Of a DNA stretch of 64,000 bases, positions 50,498-59,531 are shown one piece after another. The notes beneath the pieces are model-generated. The model ran no database searches, was not told where the DNA came from, and was given only the letters and a program-made list of their open reading frames with translations. The position numbers and the translations under genes were made by a program. The stretch spans positions 1 to 64,000 of the forward strand of contig NZ_LJCO01000079.1 of the NCBI RefSeq assembly GCF_001399675.1. Reading direction: 5' to 3'. Numbering within the stretch: the first letter of the stretch is position 1; each line of letters starts with the position of its first letter. This DNA is from Paenalicyclobacillus ferrooxydans (GTDB lineage Bacteria > Bacillota > Bacilli > Alicyclobacillales > Alicyclobacillaceae).

Positions 50498-51802
50498 GTG
50501 GCTGATGAACGCTTTGATGTTGTCGTCGTAGGGGCTGGTCCTGCAGGTGCTGCAGCAGCACTGACAGCCGCTCGTGGAGGACTGAAAGTGGCCCTGATAG
50601 AGCGCGGCGAGTATCCAGGGGCTAAAAACACGTTTGGCGGCGTGCTGTACCGAAAGCAGATTGAACAGTTAATCCCAGAGTTCTGGAAGTCAGCGCCGCT
50701 GGAGCGCACTGTTGTGGAACAACGTCTGTGGCTCTTGGCTAAAGAGAGTGCTGTAACCGTGTCCTATCGGGACGACAGATTTAATGACCCGCCGAATTGC
50801 TGGACAGGTCAACGGTCGAAGTTCGATCAGTGGTTTGCTGCACAGGCTGAAGCAGCAGGTGCCGTACCGATTTATGAAACTGCCGTAACAGATGCAATTA
50901 TAGAAGACGGCAGGGTCGTCGGCGTCGTAACAGACCGTGATGATGGCGAATTACGAGCTAATCTCGTAATCATTGCAGACGGTGTGAATTCACTGCTTGG
51001 AAAACGGCTGCGAGCCCATCGGGAATGGAAGCCGGACCAGGTTTCATTGGCGGTGAAAGAGGTCATTGCACTGCCGAGAGAGAAAATCCAGGACCGTTTT
51101 AATCTCGATAAGTCTGAAGGATGCACCATCGAGCTGGTCGGGGAAACGATGGGCATGGCTGGACTTGGCTTTCTGTACACCAACACAGATACCTTGTCTC
51201 TTGGTGTCGGGGTGATGGTCAGCGACTTAAAGCGACTCCGTGTCAAACCCTACGAGGTCTTAAACGGACTGAAGCAACATCCGATGATTCAGCGACTGAT
51301 CGAAGGCGGCGAAGTCAAGGAATACGCCGGTCACCTCATCCCAGAAGGGGGCTACACGGCAATGCCGTCGCTGTCCGGAGATGGATGGATGATCTGCGGT
51401 GACGCTGCACAAATGGTCAATGCAGTCCATCGTGAGGGTACAAACTTGGCTGTGGAATCAGGACGACTAGCCGGCGAAACTGCAGTGGCTGTGCATGAGA
51501 GGGAAGACTTCTCGTCAGCTGGGCTCCAGAGATACACAGACGCGGTCCGCAAGTCCATTATTCATAAGGACTTGAAGAAGTACAAAGGTCTTCACGGGCT
51601 GCTTTCGTTCCCAGAGTCCGAGAAGCTGTTTGGCCAACTTCCGCAGGCAGTGAACGACGCGTTGTTTGAATTCCTCTCGGTAGACGGTGAGCCAAAGCGG
51701 GATAAACAGAAACAGGCGTTCCGGAAACTGGAAGGCGTTGCCGGTGGCCGCATGGACCTCGTGCGCATGGCTCTCAAAGGATGGAGGGCGATGAACGGAT
51801 GA
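50498..51802 (+). CDS. fixC: FixC, flavoprotein quinone oxidoreductase
   Basis: A 434-residue FAD protein related to ETF:quinone oxidoreductase. It starts RFDVVVVGAGPAGAAAALTAARGG (dinucleotide loop) and continues ERGEYPGAKNTFGGVLY, LRANLVIIADGVNSLLGKRL, LIPEGGYTAMPSLSGDGW and MICGDAAQMVNAVHREGTNLA (second FAD motif). It passes electrons from FixAB to quinone and to the FixX clusters. It starts with GTG after GAGAGGGGG. Its stop overlaps the fixX start (ATGA). Confidence 0.94.
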   Translation: MADERFDVVVVGAGPAGAAAALTAARGGLKVALIERGEYPGAKNTFGGVLYRKQIEQLIPEFWKSAPLERTVVEQRLWLLAKESAVTVSYRDDRFNDPPNCWTGQRSKFDQWFAAQAEAAGAVPIYETAVTDAIIEDGRVVGVVTDRDDGELRANLVIIADGVNSLLGKRLRAHREWKPDQVSLAVKEVIALPREKIQDRFNLDKSEGCTIELVGETMGMAGLGFLYTNTDTLSLGVGVMVSDLKRLRVKPYEVLNGLKQHPMIQRLIEGGEVKEYAGHLIPEGGYTAMPSLSGDGWMICGDAAQMVNAVHREGTNLAVESGRLAGETAVAVHEREDFSSAGLQRYTDAVRKSIIHKDLKKYKGLHGLLSFPESEKLFGQLPQAVNDALFEFLSVDGEPKRDKQKQAFRKLEGVAGGRMDLVRMALKGWRAMNG

Positions 51803-52083
51803 GTCAGTCCATTGAAGAAAAGCTGTATTTAATTCGATATAAGGCAGACGACCAGTCTCATCTCACGATTAGGAATCAAGATGTGTGTCTCAACTGTACG
51901 TCAAAGGAATGCAATTTCTTTTGCCCGGCGGATGTCTATGAATGGGATGCAGAAGGGCATGTAACAACGGTCGCTTACGAGAACTGCATCGAGTGTGGAA
52001 CATGCCGCTTGGCATGTCCTGCATCTAACATCGAGTGGGTCTATCCCAAAGGCGGACACGGAATCACATATCGGTTTGGCTAA
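51799..52083 (+). CDS. fixX: FixX, ferredoxin-like protein
   Basis: A 94-residue ferredoxin-like subunit. The first Cys group is 30, 33, 38 and 42 (VCLNCTSKECNFFCPADVY). The canonical 4Fe-4S group CIECGTCRLACP uses Cys63, 66, 69 and 73. ATG 51799 overlaps the fixC stop by four bases, so the two are coupled. It completes the electron-bifurcating complex. Confidence 0.94.
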   Translation: MSQSIEEKLYLIRYKADDQSHLTIRNQDVCLNCTSKECNFFCPADVYEWDAEGHVTTVAYENCIECGTCRLACPASNIEWVYPKGGHGITYRFG

Positions 52084-52089
52084 AGGGCT

Positions 52090-52117
52090 GACCGCCCTGA
52101 TGGAAATCAGGGCGGTC
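52090..52117 (+). other. Stable GGAA-tetraloop hairpin after fixX
   Basis: A perfect 12-bp stem (GACCGCCCTGAT / ATCAGGGCGGTC) is closed by a GGAA tetraloop and begins seven bases after the fixX stop. There is no T tract, so it is more likely a transcript-stabilising element or pause site than a terminator, and the next gene could be read through. Confidence 0.6.
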
Positions 52118-52139
52118 CACCGAATAAAGGGGGATGACC

Positions 52140-52544
52140 ATGCTGAATTCGACAGAAGAACTTTACCCTTCCAAGTCCATAACTGACCACAGGCCGGTGT
52201 TTGGTAAACTTGAATTTTCTTCATTATCCCGCTTTATGGAAGATGCCAGTGAAGACCATGTGCACACGGTCCATCTTGACATCTTTGAGGTAGCCCAGCA
52301 GAGTGAATTGTCATTCGTCTACTACGTGACTGTAACCGTTTTTGTGACTGCCGAGGACGTTGAACAACGCTTGTTATATGAATACGCCGAGGATATTGAT
52401 ACGGTTGCAAGTACAGACCGAAAATGCCGTGATGAGCAGATTTTGGATTGCGCAAAGCAGCGCATCAAGGAAATTGAACAGGTGTTACGCGACGAGGGCT
52501 TTGAAGTCCGTCATGGTCGTTTGACCGTTGGACGGCGTGCATAA
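52140..52544 (+). CDS. Conserved-looking hypothetical protein downstream of fixX
   Basis: A 134-residue soluble acidic protein starting MLNSTEELYPSKSITDHRPV. A beta-rich middle (ELSFVYYVTVTVFVTAED) is followed by a long charged helix (RDEQILDCAKQRIKEIEQVL). AAAGGGGGATG supports the start. It is 56 bp after fixX, behind a hairpin, and probably belongs to the same transcript. I do not recognise the family. Confidence 0.6.
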   Translation: MLNSTEELYPSKSITDHRPVFGKLEFSSLSRFMEDASEDHVHTVHLDIFEVAQQSELSFVYYVTVTVFVTAEDVEQRLLYEYAEDIDTVASTDRKCRDEQILDCAKQRIKEIEQVLRDEGFEVRHGRLTVGRRA

Positions 52545-52760
52545 AGACCGACCACTAGGAACCCGCGTACATCCTGAACCAGATGAAGTTTGTACTTATC
52601 CAGATATACCGAATGACGGACACCGTTCTTCCGCTGCCTATCGCGACAACCAAGCCGAGGTTTTCCTCCGCTGAACCCCACTGATGATACACAGCTGAAT
52701 AGCTGGAATGCTTTTACGATACGCTTGAAAAACTTTGCGATGCGCGGAAAAATCTGTTAC

Positions 52761-52796
52761 AAAAAAGCCGTGGCTGGATGAGACCAGGTTACGGCT
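52761..52796 (-). terminator. Rho-independent terminator of the NarL-type kinase gene
   Basis: On the minus strand a stem of about 12 bp with mismatches (AGCCGTAACCTGG / CCAGCCACGGCT) is followed by six T. It lies just beyond the kinase stop codon. Confidence 0.7.
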
Positions 52797-52829
52797 TATC
52801 TCTCTGTACCAGTTTACGGACTGAACAAA

Positions 52830-53891
52830 TTATCCCAGTGGAATGTCGCAATGAATGTGCGTACCTTCATGGAGCCGAGACCGAACCGTCATGTTGCCGC
52901 CAAGGAGCTCGCAACGTTCGCACATGGTCTTCATCCCATAATGGCCACTCGGTTGTGACTCACCCGTCACGAAGCCGATTCCATTGTCCACCACGTCTAG
53001 ATGCAACGTGTGGTTATCTGTCGAGCGCTTGACAGCGATTTGCACGTGTGTTGCTTCGGCGTGCTTGCGAATATTCGTCAAGGCTTCCTGAACAATTTTT
53101 GTAACCTGATGAACAAATGAAATCTCGAGGTCGGTCGGCAACGGATCGCAGTCCAGTACGACATCGATATTCGTGCGTGTTTGAAACTCGAGTACACTTT
53201 GGGATAGGTGATGTTTCAGATTGCCCGAAATACCAAGACTGAGATCACGAATCGCTGTCCTTAGTTCACCATAGCCATTGTCCAGCACGTGACTGATCTT
53301 GGTTAGTTGTTCTGTCGATACAGGTCGATTGGACTCCAGGTCCTCAAGCAGTAACTTTACCTGCATGTTCACGAATGCGATGTCCTGAACCACTCCATCG
53401 TGAAGGTCGCGAGCGAGACGTTCGCGCTCCTGCAGGGTGTAACGCAGTTCTTCTTTTTGGCGTCGTGCTCGTTCTGCCTGTTTCTTATCCGTAATATCCC
53501 GGAGGGACATCAACAAATACGGTGAGCGCTTCGGCACCGGGATGTAGGAGTATGTCACTTCTACCGGCACAGTCTCACCGTCGATATTTTTAATGTTCAT
53601 CTCAATGTTGGTAAGCGGTCTTCCTGATGCCAGTACGCATTGTCCATAGCAGCCATCAAACCGTAAACTTGAATGGTCCGCATCGTGACAATGCAGTAGT
53701 GTGCCGCAATGAATGCCAATCGCATCATCACCAATCATGCGCGAAGCTGTGTGGTTCACGTACACTACGTTCCGTTCTGCACTAAGCACAATCAACCCGT
53801 CCACAGCATTGTCCAAAACAGACTGCAAAACCGGGATATCTAGGAACGGTGAGGAGGCCTGTCTGTAATCAGTTACTTCACTGGATTGCAT
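52830..53891 (-). CDS. NarL-system sensor kinase with four-Cys PAS domain
   Basis: A 353-residue soluble kinase. The PAS domain (about 22-135) reads LDNAVDGLIVLSAERNVVYV and contains Cys62, Cys68, Cys81 and Cys85 (C-x5-C-x12-C-x3-C), ending in the PAC pattern YLLMSLRDITDKKQ. The HisKA_3 dimerisation domain has ERLARDLHDGVVQDIAFV with phospho-acceptor His164. The HATPase has VQEALTNIRKHAEA and DVVDNGIGF. This is the NreB/DegS/LiaS class. The Cys cluster suggests an Fe-S or redox sensor like NreB, though the spacing differs. Codon 19 (ATG 53891) is chosen for its GAGGTGAGG site. It is divergent from its probable response regulator at 54093. Confidence 0.88.
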   Translation of the reverse strand: MQSSEVTDYRQASSPFLDIPVLQSVLDNAVDGLIVLSAERNVVYVNHTASRMIGDDAIGIHCGTLLHCHDADHSSLRFDGCYGQCVLASGRPLTNIEMNIKNIDGETVPVEVTYSYIPVPKRSPYLLMSLRDITDKKQAERARRQKEELRYTLQERERLARDLHDGVVQDIAFVNMQVKLLLEDLESNRPVSTEQLTKISHVLDNGYGELRTAIRDLSLGISGNLKHHLSQSVLEFQTRTNIDVVLDCDPLPTDLEISFVHQVTKIVQEALTNIRKHAEATHVQIAVKRSTDNHTLHLDVVDNGIGFVTGESQPSGHYGMKTMCERCELLGGNMTVRSRLHEGTHIHCDIPLG

Positions 53892-53931
53892 TTGCCTCAC
53901 CTCACAGAGATTGACATGATATGATACTAAC

Positions 53932-53974
53932 ATTATACGACACACAGCTCAGGTGACGTAGTCCGATTAGACTA
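53932..53974 (-). promoter_or_regulatory. Kinase promoter with 16-bp dyad at -41.5
   Basis: On the minus strand a perfect TATAAT (53937-53932) predicts a start near 53925. The dyad TAGTCCGATTAGACTA (53959-53974; arms TAGTC/GACTA) is then centred at -41.5, the classical position for activators touching RNA polymerase. There is no -35 hexamer. The same element lies upstream of the divergent response-regulator gene, so autoregulation by that regulator is the simplest reading. Confidence 0.6.
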
Positions 53975-54092
53975 TTTCGCAATGGCAAGTTGTTTCATGT
54001 ACCAAATACGAAAATACAGTATAGTGAGAATCAAGCTATGGGATGAATTGTCTGAGTGAAGGGCATTTTCATATGGTGGAAGGAGAATTCGT

Positions 54093-54788
54093 GTGGAACA
54101 AGATTTGAAGAAAGACAGTGCAGTACGCGTACTCATTGTTGACGACCACGAACTGTTTCGACAAGGCGTGAGCTCAATTTTGAGCCGTAACCCACAAATT
54201 GAGGTCGTTGGCGAAGCGGAGAACGGCAAAATTGCAATTGAAAAATGCCGTGATGAGTTACCGGATGTGGTTCTGATGGACATAAACATGCCGGTTTGTG
54301 ATGGACTCACAGCGACACGGGAAATCAAAAGAGAACATCCTTATGTAAAAATCTTAATCTTGACTGTGTCTGACGCAGAAGAAATGCTGTTTGATGCCAT
54401 TAAGTCGGGTGCGTCGGGCTATGTGCTGAAGAACGCCAGCCCGGCGACGGTCGTGGACAGCGTATTGCGAATCAGTCGAAATGAACCGGTCATTCCGGGG
54501 AACCTTGCGATGCAGATCATCACGGAATTTTCGAAGCCCGTGGAACGTACCGTCCGGCAACAAGTGGACGAGTTGACTGAACGTGAAGTCGAGGTTCTGC
54601 GGCAACTGAGTACCGGGGCAACCAACCGGGATATTGCGAAAGTCCTCTACATCAGTGAAAATACGGTACGCAACCATGTGAGAAATATCCTTGAGAAGTT
54701 GCATTTGAGCAATCGGGTTCAAGCCGCGGCTTACGCAGTGCGTGAGGGTTATACGGTGAAAGGCGATCCGGATTCGGAACAGTCTTGA
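54093..54788 (+). CDS. NarL/FixJ-type response regulator
   Basis: A 231-residue regulator. The receiver domain (about 10-125) has VLIVDDHELFRQG with the acidic pair, phospho-acceptor Asp63 in VVLMDINMP, and SGYVLKNAS with the conserved Lys. The C-terminal LuxR/GerE-type DNA-binding domain reads DELTEREVEVLRQLSTGATNRDIAKVLYISENTVRNHVRNILEKL. GTG 54093 has AAGGAG upstream. It is divergent from the HisKA_3 kinase, with which it forms a two-component system. Its likely operator is the 16-bp dyad found here and in front of other redox genes in the window. Confidence 0.92.
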   Translation: MEQDLKKDSAVRVLIVDDHELFRQGVSSILSRNPQIEVVGEAENGKIAIEKCRDELPDVVLMDINMPVCDGLTATREIKREHPYVKILILTVSDAEEMLFDAIKSGASGYVLKNASPATVVDSVLRISRNEPVIPGNLAMQIITEFSKPVERTVRQQVDELTEREVEVLRQLSTGATNRDIAKVLYISENTVRNHVRNILEKLHLSNRVQAAAYAVREGYTVKGDPDSEQS

Positions 54789-54810
54789 GGCACTTCCGGC
54801 GTCTACTACG

Positions 54811-54845
54811 AAGGGCCGCAGCCCGTGAGGCTACGGCCCTTTCTT
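54811..54845 (+). terminator. Rho-independent terminator of the response regulator gene
   Basis: An 11-bp stem with one G-U pair (AAGGGCCGCAG / CTACGGCCCTT) is followed by TTCTT. It overlaps the 3' end of the convergent gene. Confidence 0.7.
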
Positions 54846-55415
54846 AATCTGCTTTTGATTTTCCCGCTCATATTCATTAAAGAGGCTCTCAATCCTGGAA
54901 AGTTCGCGAGTCGCAAGATCCAGCTTCTGGTCTTGACTGTCATGCATCGGAAACAGGAGGTAGCGTACTGCCGCGAGTGACGTGCGAACTTCGTTCACCA
55001 TGTCCCATGGTAAGACCTGATCGGGATGAGTTTGTTTGGCTCGTTCCGTTTCCATCCGCTTCTCTTCGCTGTGCTGGTAGCCGAGCCATGCGGCTACGCA
55101 ATAACCTACGAATCCGAGCATAGCAGCCGTCATGTTGTCTCCGTTAAACGGGACACTGAGCAGGTTTGCAACGAAAAAGACCAGACCAAAACTTGCCCCT
55201 ACAATCAAACCAAGGAAGTATCCAAGTGCCCCAACCGTAAAAATACCGGCGACAATCTCAACCTTCCCGTTGGTCACTGCCCACGTACATATCCACAGCG
55301 TCGCAATGGCGGTTAGCAAATTCATATGCGACCAAATCCACTCGACTACGTTTCCGTCGATATCCGATAATCGAGTTCTTAAACTGGACGTGCGGTCTAT
55401 CTCCCGCTTGGCCAT
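54831..55415 (-). CDS. Small membrane protein of unknown function
   Basis: A 194-residue protein. The N-terminal part is polar (MAKREIDRTSSLRTRLSDID). Three hydrophobic segments follow: LLTAIATLWICTWAV, AGIFTVGALGYFLGLIVGAS with FGLVFFVANLLSV, and MTAAMLGFVGYCVAAWLGY. A charged cytoplasmic tail of about 75 residues ends in a helix (LATRELSRIESLFNEYEREN). I recognise no family. The start at 55415 is chosen from a weak GGTGAG. It is convergent with the response regulator gene and shares its terminator. Confidence 0.65.
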   Translation of the reverse strand: MAKREIDRTSSLRTRLSDIDGNVVEWIWSHMNLLTAIATLWICTWAVTNGKVEIVAGIFTVGALGYFLGLIVGASFGLVFFVANLLSVPFNGDNMTAAMLGFVGYCVAAWLGYQHSEEKRMETERAKQTHPDQVLPWDMVNEVRTSLAAVRYLLFPMHDSQDQKLDLATRELSRIESLFNEYERENQKQIKKGP

Positions 55416-55737
55416 TGCTCTCACCAACTTTCAATAGGCGTTGCGACACTTGCTTTTGTCGTATGTGATAATGATATGTTGTACCCCATAATACCGTAAG
55501 ATGTTAAGCTACTAACGAATGTAGTCCGAGTGTACCATCGTTTCACCACGCGACAGCTTGGACAAGCGGAAACGGGCAGCCTACAGTGGAGTCACGTATT
55601 CAGAAACCAGTTGCGGCCTCTTGACAGCGCTTTCTCCTGAGATATAGGTTAAGTGTAGCAAGAATTATACAAAGATTTCTAATAGCCAGGGTTGTTTGGT
55701 GCGTCGAAATCACACAGAAGAGGGAGCATGATAACGG
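55416..55737. other. Divergent promoter region of the membrane protein and acyl-CoA ligase
   Basis: No gene. A 16-bp element TAGTCCGAGTGTACCA at 55522-55537 matches the dyad at 53959 at 12 of 16 positions. A minus-strand TATTAT (55493-55488) could be the -10 of the membrane-protein gene, placing this element at about -48. The plus-strand promoter is listed separately. Confidence 0.35.
55621..55648 (+). promoter_or_regulatory. Sigma-A type promoter of the acyl-CoA ligase gene
   Basis: TTGACA (55621-55626) and TATAGG (55643-55648) are separated by 16 bp, predicting a start near 55655 and an 80-nt leader. Confidence 0.5.
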
Positions 55738-57366
55738 ATGATGCGTTATCCATTGTTACTGAGATCCGTACTGTATCGCGCAAATACGGTTTTTCCAGAG
55801 AAGGAAATTGTCTCTCGAGATTTTGGCGGACTCTTTCGGTATACGTACCGAGACATGTTTCAGCGAGTCAGCAGACTAGCCAATGCTTTGGAACGCCTTG
55901 GTCTTGAGAGGGGAGATCACGTCGGTTCTTTTGCATGGAACAACCACCGGCATCTCGAGCTGTACTATGCAGTACCGTGTTCGGAAAGGGTTCTGCACAC
56001 CATTAATATTCGCTTGTTCAGAGAACAACTTGTATATAGTATTAACCATGCCGAAGACAAGGTGATCTTTGTCGATGAGGACCTGGTACCAGTGATGGAA
56101 GATCTCGTCGATGAACTGCCCACTGTGGAATGCTTTGTCGTGATGACAGACAAGCCTGAACTGCCTCCCAGCAAACTGCGCAATCCAATTTCTTACGAAG
56201 AACTCATCCAGGATGAATCCGATGCGTACGCGTTTCCTGAGTTCGACGAATGGACTCCGGCCATTATTGGATACACCTCGGCGACGACGGGCAACCCGAA
56301 AGGTGTGGTGTATACGCATCGCGGCTTGTATCTCCACTGCCTGACCTCGCTCGTTGGCGAACTTGGAACCGATGAGCGAGATGTAACCATGCCGATTGTC
56401 CCGATGTTTCACGTGAATGCTTGGGGGCGGCCCTATTCGGACACTTGGGTGGGTGCAAAGCAGGTGTATCCAGGTTCTCGCCCGTCTCCGAAAGACTTTT
56501 GTGAGCTCATCAGTAACGAACGGATCACATACAGTGCTGGTGTACCGACGATTTGGATGGGGATTTTGCAAGAGGTTCGAAACAACCCCGGGAAATATGA
56601 TTTCAGCTCGATCCGTGTGCTGATGTCAGGCGGCTCGGCGTTGCCGCTTTCACTGACAGCAGCTTACCAAGAGGAACTCGGGGTAAAGTTGTACCAAGGA
56701 TACGGCCAAACCGAAACAACACCTGTTACCTTTGTCAACGTGCCAAAGTCTTCGCTTGACAGCCTCTCCGACGAACAGCGCATGCGCATGCGCACAAAGA
56801 CCGGACTGTTGCTGCCAGGATTAGAAATGCGGCTGGTCGACGCCGAAGGGAAAGATGTTCCTTTTGACGGAAAGGCGATGGGAGAATTACTCTTGCGCGG
56901 ACCGTGGGTGATTGGGGAGTATTACAAAAATCCGGAGAAGACCAAAGAAGCCTTTGTGGACGGGTGGTTCCGTACCGGAGATATTGCCATGGTCGACGAG
57001 ATGGGTTATCTGCAGATTACGGACCGTACGAAAGACCTCATTAAAAGTGGCGGAGAATGGATTTCATCGGTCGATCTCGAGAATGTCATCATGGGACACC
57101 CTGCGGTTTCCGAAGCTGCAGTTATCGGAATCGCCCATGAAAAGTGGCAGGAGAGACCGCTTGCTTGCGTGGTTTTGCGACCGGAAGCGAGAGGAAGTGT
57201 CACTCGGGCTGATATTCTCCTCTATCTCGAAGACAAGGTTGCCAAGTGGTGGATGCCTGACGACGTGGTCTTTATTGACGAAGTTCCAAAGACGAGTGTC
57301 GGTAAGTTTTCGAAGAAGACACTGCGCGAACAATACGAGGCTGGGCAACTCGGAGCCGGGGCGTAA
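55738..57366 (+). CDS. AMP-forming acyl-CoA synthetase (fatty-acid-CoA ligase-like)
   Basis: A 542-residue ANL-superfamily enzyme. The nucleotide loop is [16 protein letters not shown] (usual TSGTTGxPKG, here Ala for the second Gly). [25 protein letters not shown] (A5), [16 protein letters not shown] (adenine-ribose Asp), [17 protein letters not shown] (hinge) and [14 protein letters not shown] (catalytic Lys of the C-terminal domain) are all present. It activates a carboxylic acid, probably medium- or long-chain, to its CoA ester. The gene is monocistronic with its own promoter and terminator. Chain-length preference cannot be read from the sequence. Confidence 0.93.
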   Translation: MMRYPLLLRSVLYRANTVFPEKEIVSRDFGGLFRYTYRDMFQRVSRLANALERLGLERGDHVGSFAWNNHRHLELYYAVPCSERVLHTINIRLFREQLVYSINHAEDKVIFVDEDLVPVMEDLVDELPTVECFVVMTDKPELPPSKLRNPISYEELIQDESDAYAFPEFDEWTPAIIGYTSATTGNPKGVVYTHRGLYLHCLTSLVGELGTDERDVTMPIVPMFHVNAWGRPYSDTWVGAKQVYPGSRPSPKDFCELISNERITYSAGVPTIWMGILQEVRNNPGKYDFSSIRVLMSGGSALPLSLTAAYQEELGVKLYQGYGQTETTPVTFVNVPKSSLDSLSDEQRMRMRTKTGLLLPGLEMRLVDAEGKDVPFDGKAMGELLLRGPWVIGEYYKNPEKTKEAFVDGWFRTGDIAMVDEMGYLQITDRTKDLIKSGGEWISSVDLENVIMGHPAVSEAAVIGIAHEKWQERPLACVVLRPEARGSVTRADILLYLEDKVAKWWMPDDVVFIDEVPKTSVGKFSKKTLREQYEAGQLGAGA

Positions 57367-57394
57367 CGAAACAGAACTTAATTGCAGTTCACAG

Positions 57395-57427
57395 TGGCCA
57401 TCCCATCAAAGGATGGCCATTTCTCTT
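57395..57427 (+). terminator. Rho-independent terminator of the acyl-CoA ligase gene
   Basis: A perfect 9-bp stem (TGGCCATCC / GGATGGCCA, 7-nt loop) is followed by TTTCTCTT. Confidence 0.75.
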
Positions 57428-57479
57428 CCATTGTGTATAATCGTCGTTGTAGATCGTGTCTCGTGAGCGGAGGGATTCA

Positions 57480-58793
57480 GTGAAAGGATTTCGATTTACA
57501 CCGCCTCGGATCATTGCCATCAGTTATTTTGGCATTGCATTGATTGGGGCGTTGCTGCTTGCATTACCTATATCCAGACATGTCCCGGTTTCGTTTACGG
57601 ATGACTTCTTTACGTCAGCTAGTGCTCTTTACGTTACAGGGCTTTCGACTGTTACGACATCGACAACCTGGACGACATTTGGGGATGTTGTTATTGCGGT
57701 GCTGATTCAGGTGGGTGGAGCAGGCATAACCTTCGTGACGACATCCTTTTATCTCTTGATGGGACGTAAAATTTCGCTCGGTGCCCGCATGGTCATCGCT
57801 GAAGACAGGAACTTTGGTGTACACGGTGTCGTCAGGTTAATGAAAGCCATTTTGCAGTTCAGCTTTGCTTTTGAGGGTGCGGCTGCACTCCTGTTTACGC
57901 TGTACTTTCGATTTGTCTACCATTATCCATGGGACCGTGCGGTTGGGATTAGTATATTTCACTCCATTTCTGCATTTAATAATGCAGGGTTTGACCTTTG
58001 GGGAAACTCTCTCGAGGGGTTCTCGACCGATCCGTTTGTACTGTTGCTGACGAGTATCCTCATCATCTTCGGAGGTCTTGGGTTTATCGTCTTGGCTGAA
58101 CTGTACAATTTCCGGCGGACGAGGACACTGTCATTACATACCCGCATTGTTTTGCGCGTTACTGCATTCTTGCTTGTAGCTGGGACCCTGCTGGTCCTCT
58201 TTTTTGAGTCGTATGCATCGATGAAAGGGTTATCGTGGCCATACAAGATCTTGAATGCTTGGTTTATGTCTGTCACGACGCGCACAGCCGGATTTGATGC
58301 GATTCCGGTCGGCCATTTGAAAGAGGTCACATGGTTTGTATTTACCATTTTAATGTTTATTGGTGCTTCTCCCGGCTCGACTGGCGGCGGCATCAAGACG
58401 ACGACGTTTTACACGCTCATCCGGACGGCGCTATCCACCGCACGAGGCAGGTCGGAGATTGTCGTTGGGGAGCGGTCGATTCCTCAAGAACAGGCTCAGC
58501 GCTCGCTCGTTATCTTCTTGCTCGCAATGGGTGTTGTCATGGGGTGTACCATGATTGACGCGGCTCTTGAGCCTAGGATACGATTGATGCGGATCGTATT
58601 CGAGGAAGTCTCGGCGTTTGGCACCGTCGGATTGACGACAGGCATTACAAGTATCGTCAACACGCCGGTTAAGTGGGTCTTAATCTTCACGATGTACGTG
58701 GGACGGATTGGGATCTTAACCTTGCTTATCAGCCTTGTACAAAAGGGTCAATCCAAAGTGAAACGTATTCCTGAACGCATTTTAATCGGGTAG
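57480..58793 (+). CDS. ktrB: KtrB/TrkH-type potassium transporter subunit
   Basis: A 437-residue membrane protein with four M1-P-M2 repeats. The selectivity-loop glycines are visible in VTGLSTVTTS, FNNAGFDLWGNS, TRTAGFDAIPVG and FGTVGLTTGITS. KtrB-type length and the PGSTGGGIKTTTFY intramembrane gate loop are typical. GTG 57480 is selected because GGAGGGA is upstream. It forms a K+ (Na+-coupled) uptake system with the NAD-binding subunit encoded 18 bp downstream. Confidence 0.93.
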   Translation: MKGFRFTPPRIIAISYFGIALIGALLLALPISRHVPVSFTDDFFTSASALYVTGLSTVTTSTTWTTFGDVVIAVLIQVGGAGITFVTTSFYLLMGRKISLGARMVIAEDRNFGVHGVVRLMKAILQFSFAFEGAAALLFTLYFRFVYHYPWDRAVGISIFHSISAFNNAGFDLWGNSLEGFSTDPFVLLLTSILIIFGGLGFIVLAELYNFRRTRTLSLHTRIVLRVTAFLLVAGTLLVLFFESYASMKGLSWPYKILNAWFMSVTTRTAGFDAIPVGHLKEVTWFVFTILMFIGASPGSTGGGIKTTTFYTLIRTALSTARGRSEIVVGERSIPQEQAQRSLVIFLLAMGVVMGCTMIDAALEPRIRLMRIVFEEVSAFGTVGLTTGITSIVNTPVKWVLIFTMYVGRIGILTLLISLVQKGQSKVKRIPERILIG

Positions 58794-58811
58794 AGATGAG
58801 GCGACGAAACC

Positions 58812-59531
58812 TTGGCCAACAGCAGACCACTTGGATTACTCGGGAGCAGTCGGTTTTCAAACTTGGGTCGGCGCAATCCAAAGACGATAGGTATCATTGG
58901 TGCGGGACGGTTCGGCACAGGGGCTGCACAAGAACTCGTTCGGAACGGCCATCACGTGCTTTTGATTGATCAAGACGCAGAGTGCCTCGAGCCGATGGCG
59001 CACCAGTGTCATACAGCCATTGGCAACGCAGAAGACAGCGAGTTTCTAGCAGAGGCCGGCATTAAGGACGTAGATGCTGTCATCGTCGCGATTGGAGACA
59101 ACGAAACAGCCTCCAACCACGCAACTATCAACTGTAAAGATTTCGGATTGTACGTGGTTGCAAAAGCCACGCATGCTACGCATGGAAAGATTTTAGACAG
59201 GCTAGGTGCCGACTACGTTGTGTATCCTGAACACGATTCTGGTGTCAGACTTGCTCGCTTATTGACGCGTTCGTCCATTCTCGAGATGATTGAGCTGTAC
59301 GAAGAAGTCTTTATGATGGAAGTCAATGCCGGCGGAGAACTTGTCGGAAAGTCCCTCGAGGGATTAAACCTCCCGCACCGCTTCGGCGTTCAAGTACTGT
59401 TGATTCTGAGAGGCAATAAGACGATTTTCCCCGTATCCGCGAAGGACATCGTCCAAGATGGAGACCGAGTTGTGTTGCTCGGGTCGTCGGAGTCGTTGCA
59501 TCGGGTTGCAAAAGTGGCAGAGAGCGGTTGA
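58812..59531 (+). CDS. ktrA: KtrA/TrkA-type regulatory subunit (RCK domain)
   Basis: A 239-residue cytosolic RCK protein. RCK_N (about 24-150) has the Rossmann loop GIIGAGRFGTGAAQ, the strand-end acid in HHVLLIDQDAE, and DAVIVAIGDNETAS. RCK_C (about 165-237) reads FMMEVNAGGELVGKSLEGL and DGDRVVLLGSSESL. It gates KtrB in response to nucleotides (ATP/ADP, possibly c-di-AMP in the C-domain). It has an N-terminal extension of about 20 residues. The TTG start at 58812 has a weak GATGAGG site. It forms an operon with ktrB. Confidence 0.92.
   Translation: MANSRPLGLLGSSRFSNLGRRNPKTIGIIGAGRFGTGAAQELVRNGHHVLLIDQDAECLEPMAHQCHTAIGNAEDSEFLAEAGIKDVDAVIVAIGDNETASNHATINCKDFGLYVVAKATHATHGKILDRLGADYVVYPEHDSGVRLARLLTRSSILEMIELYEEVFMMEVNAGGELVGKSLEGLNLPHRFGVQVLLILRGNKTIFPVSAKDIVQDGDRVVLLGSSESLHRVAKVAESG

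Noticed and set aside
52545-52760. Possible small minus-strand protein (about 45-60 codons) after the hypothetical gene
   Set aside because: Two competing frames, no start signal and no recognisable family. It lies downstream of the kinase terminator.
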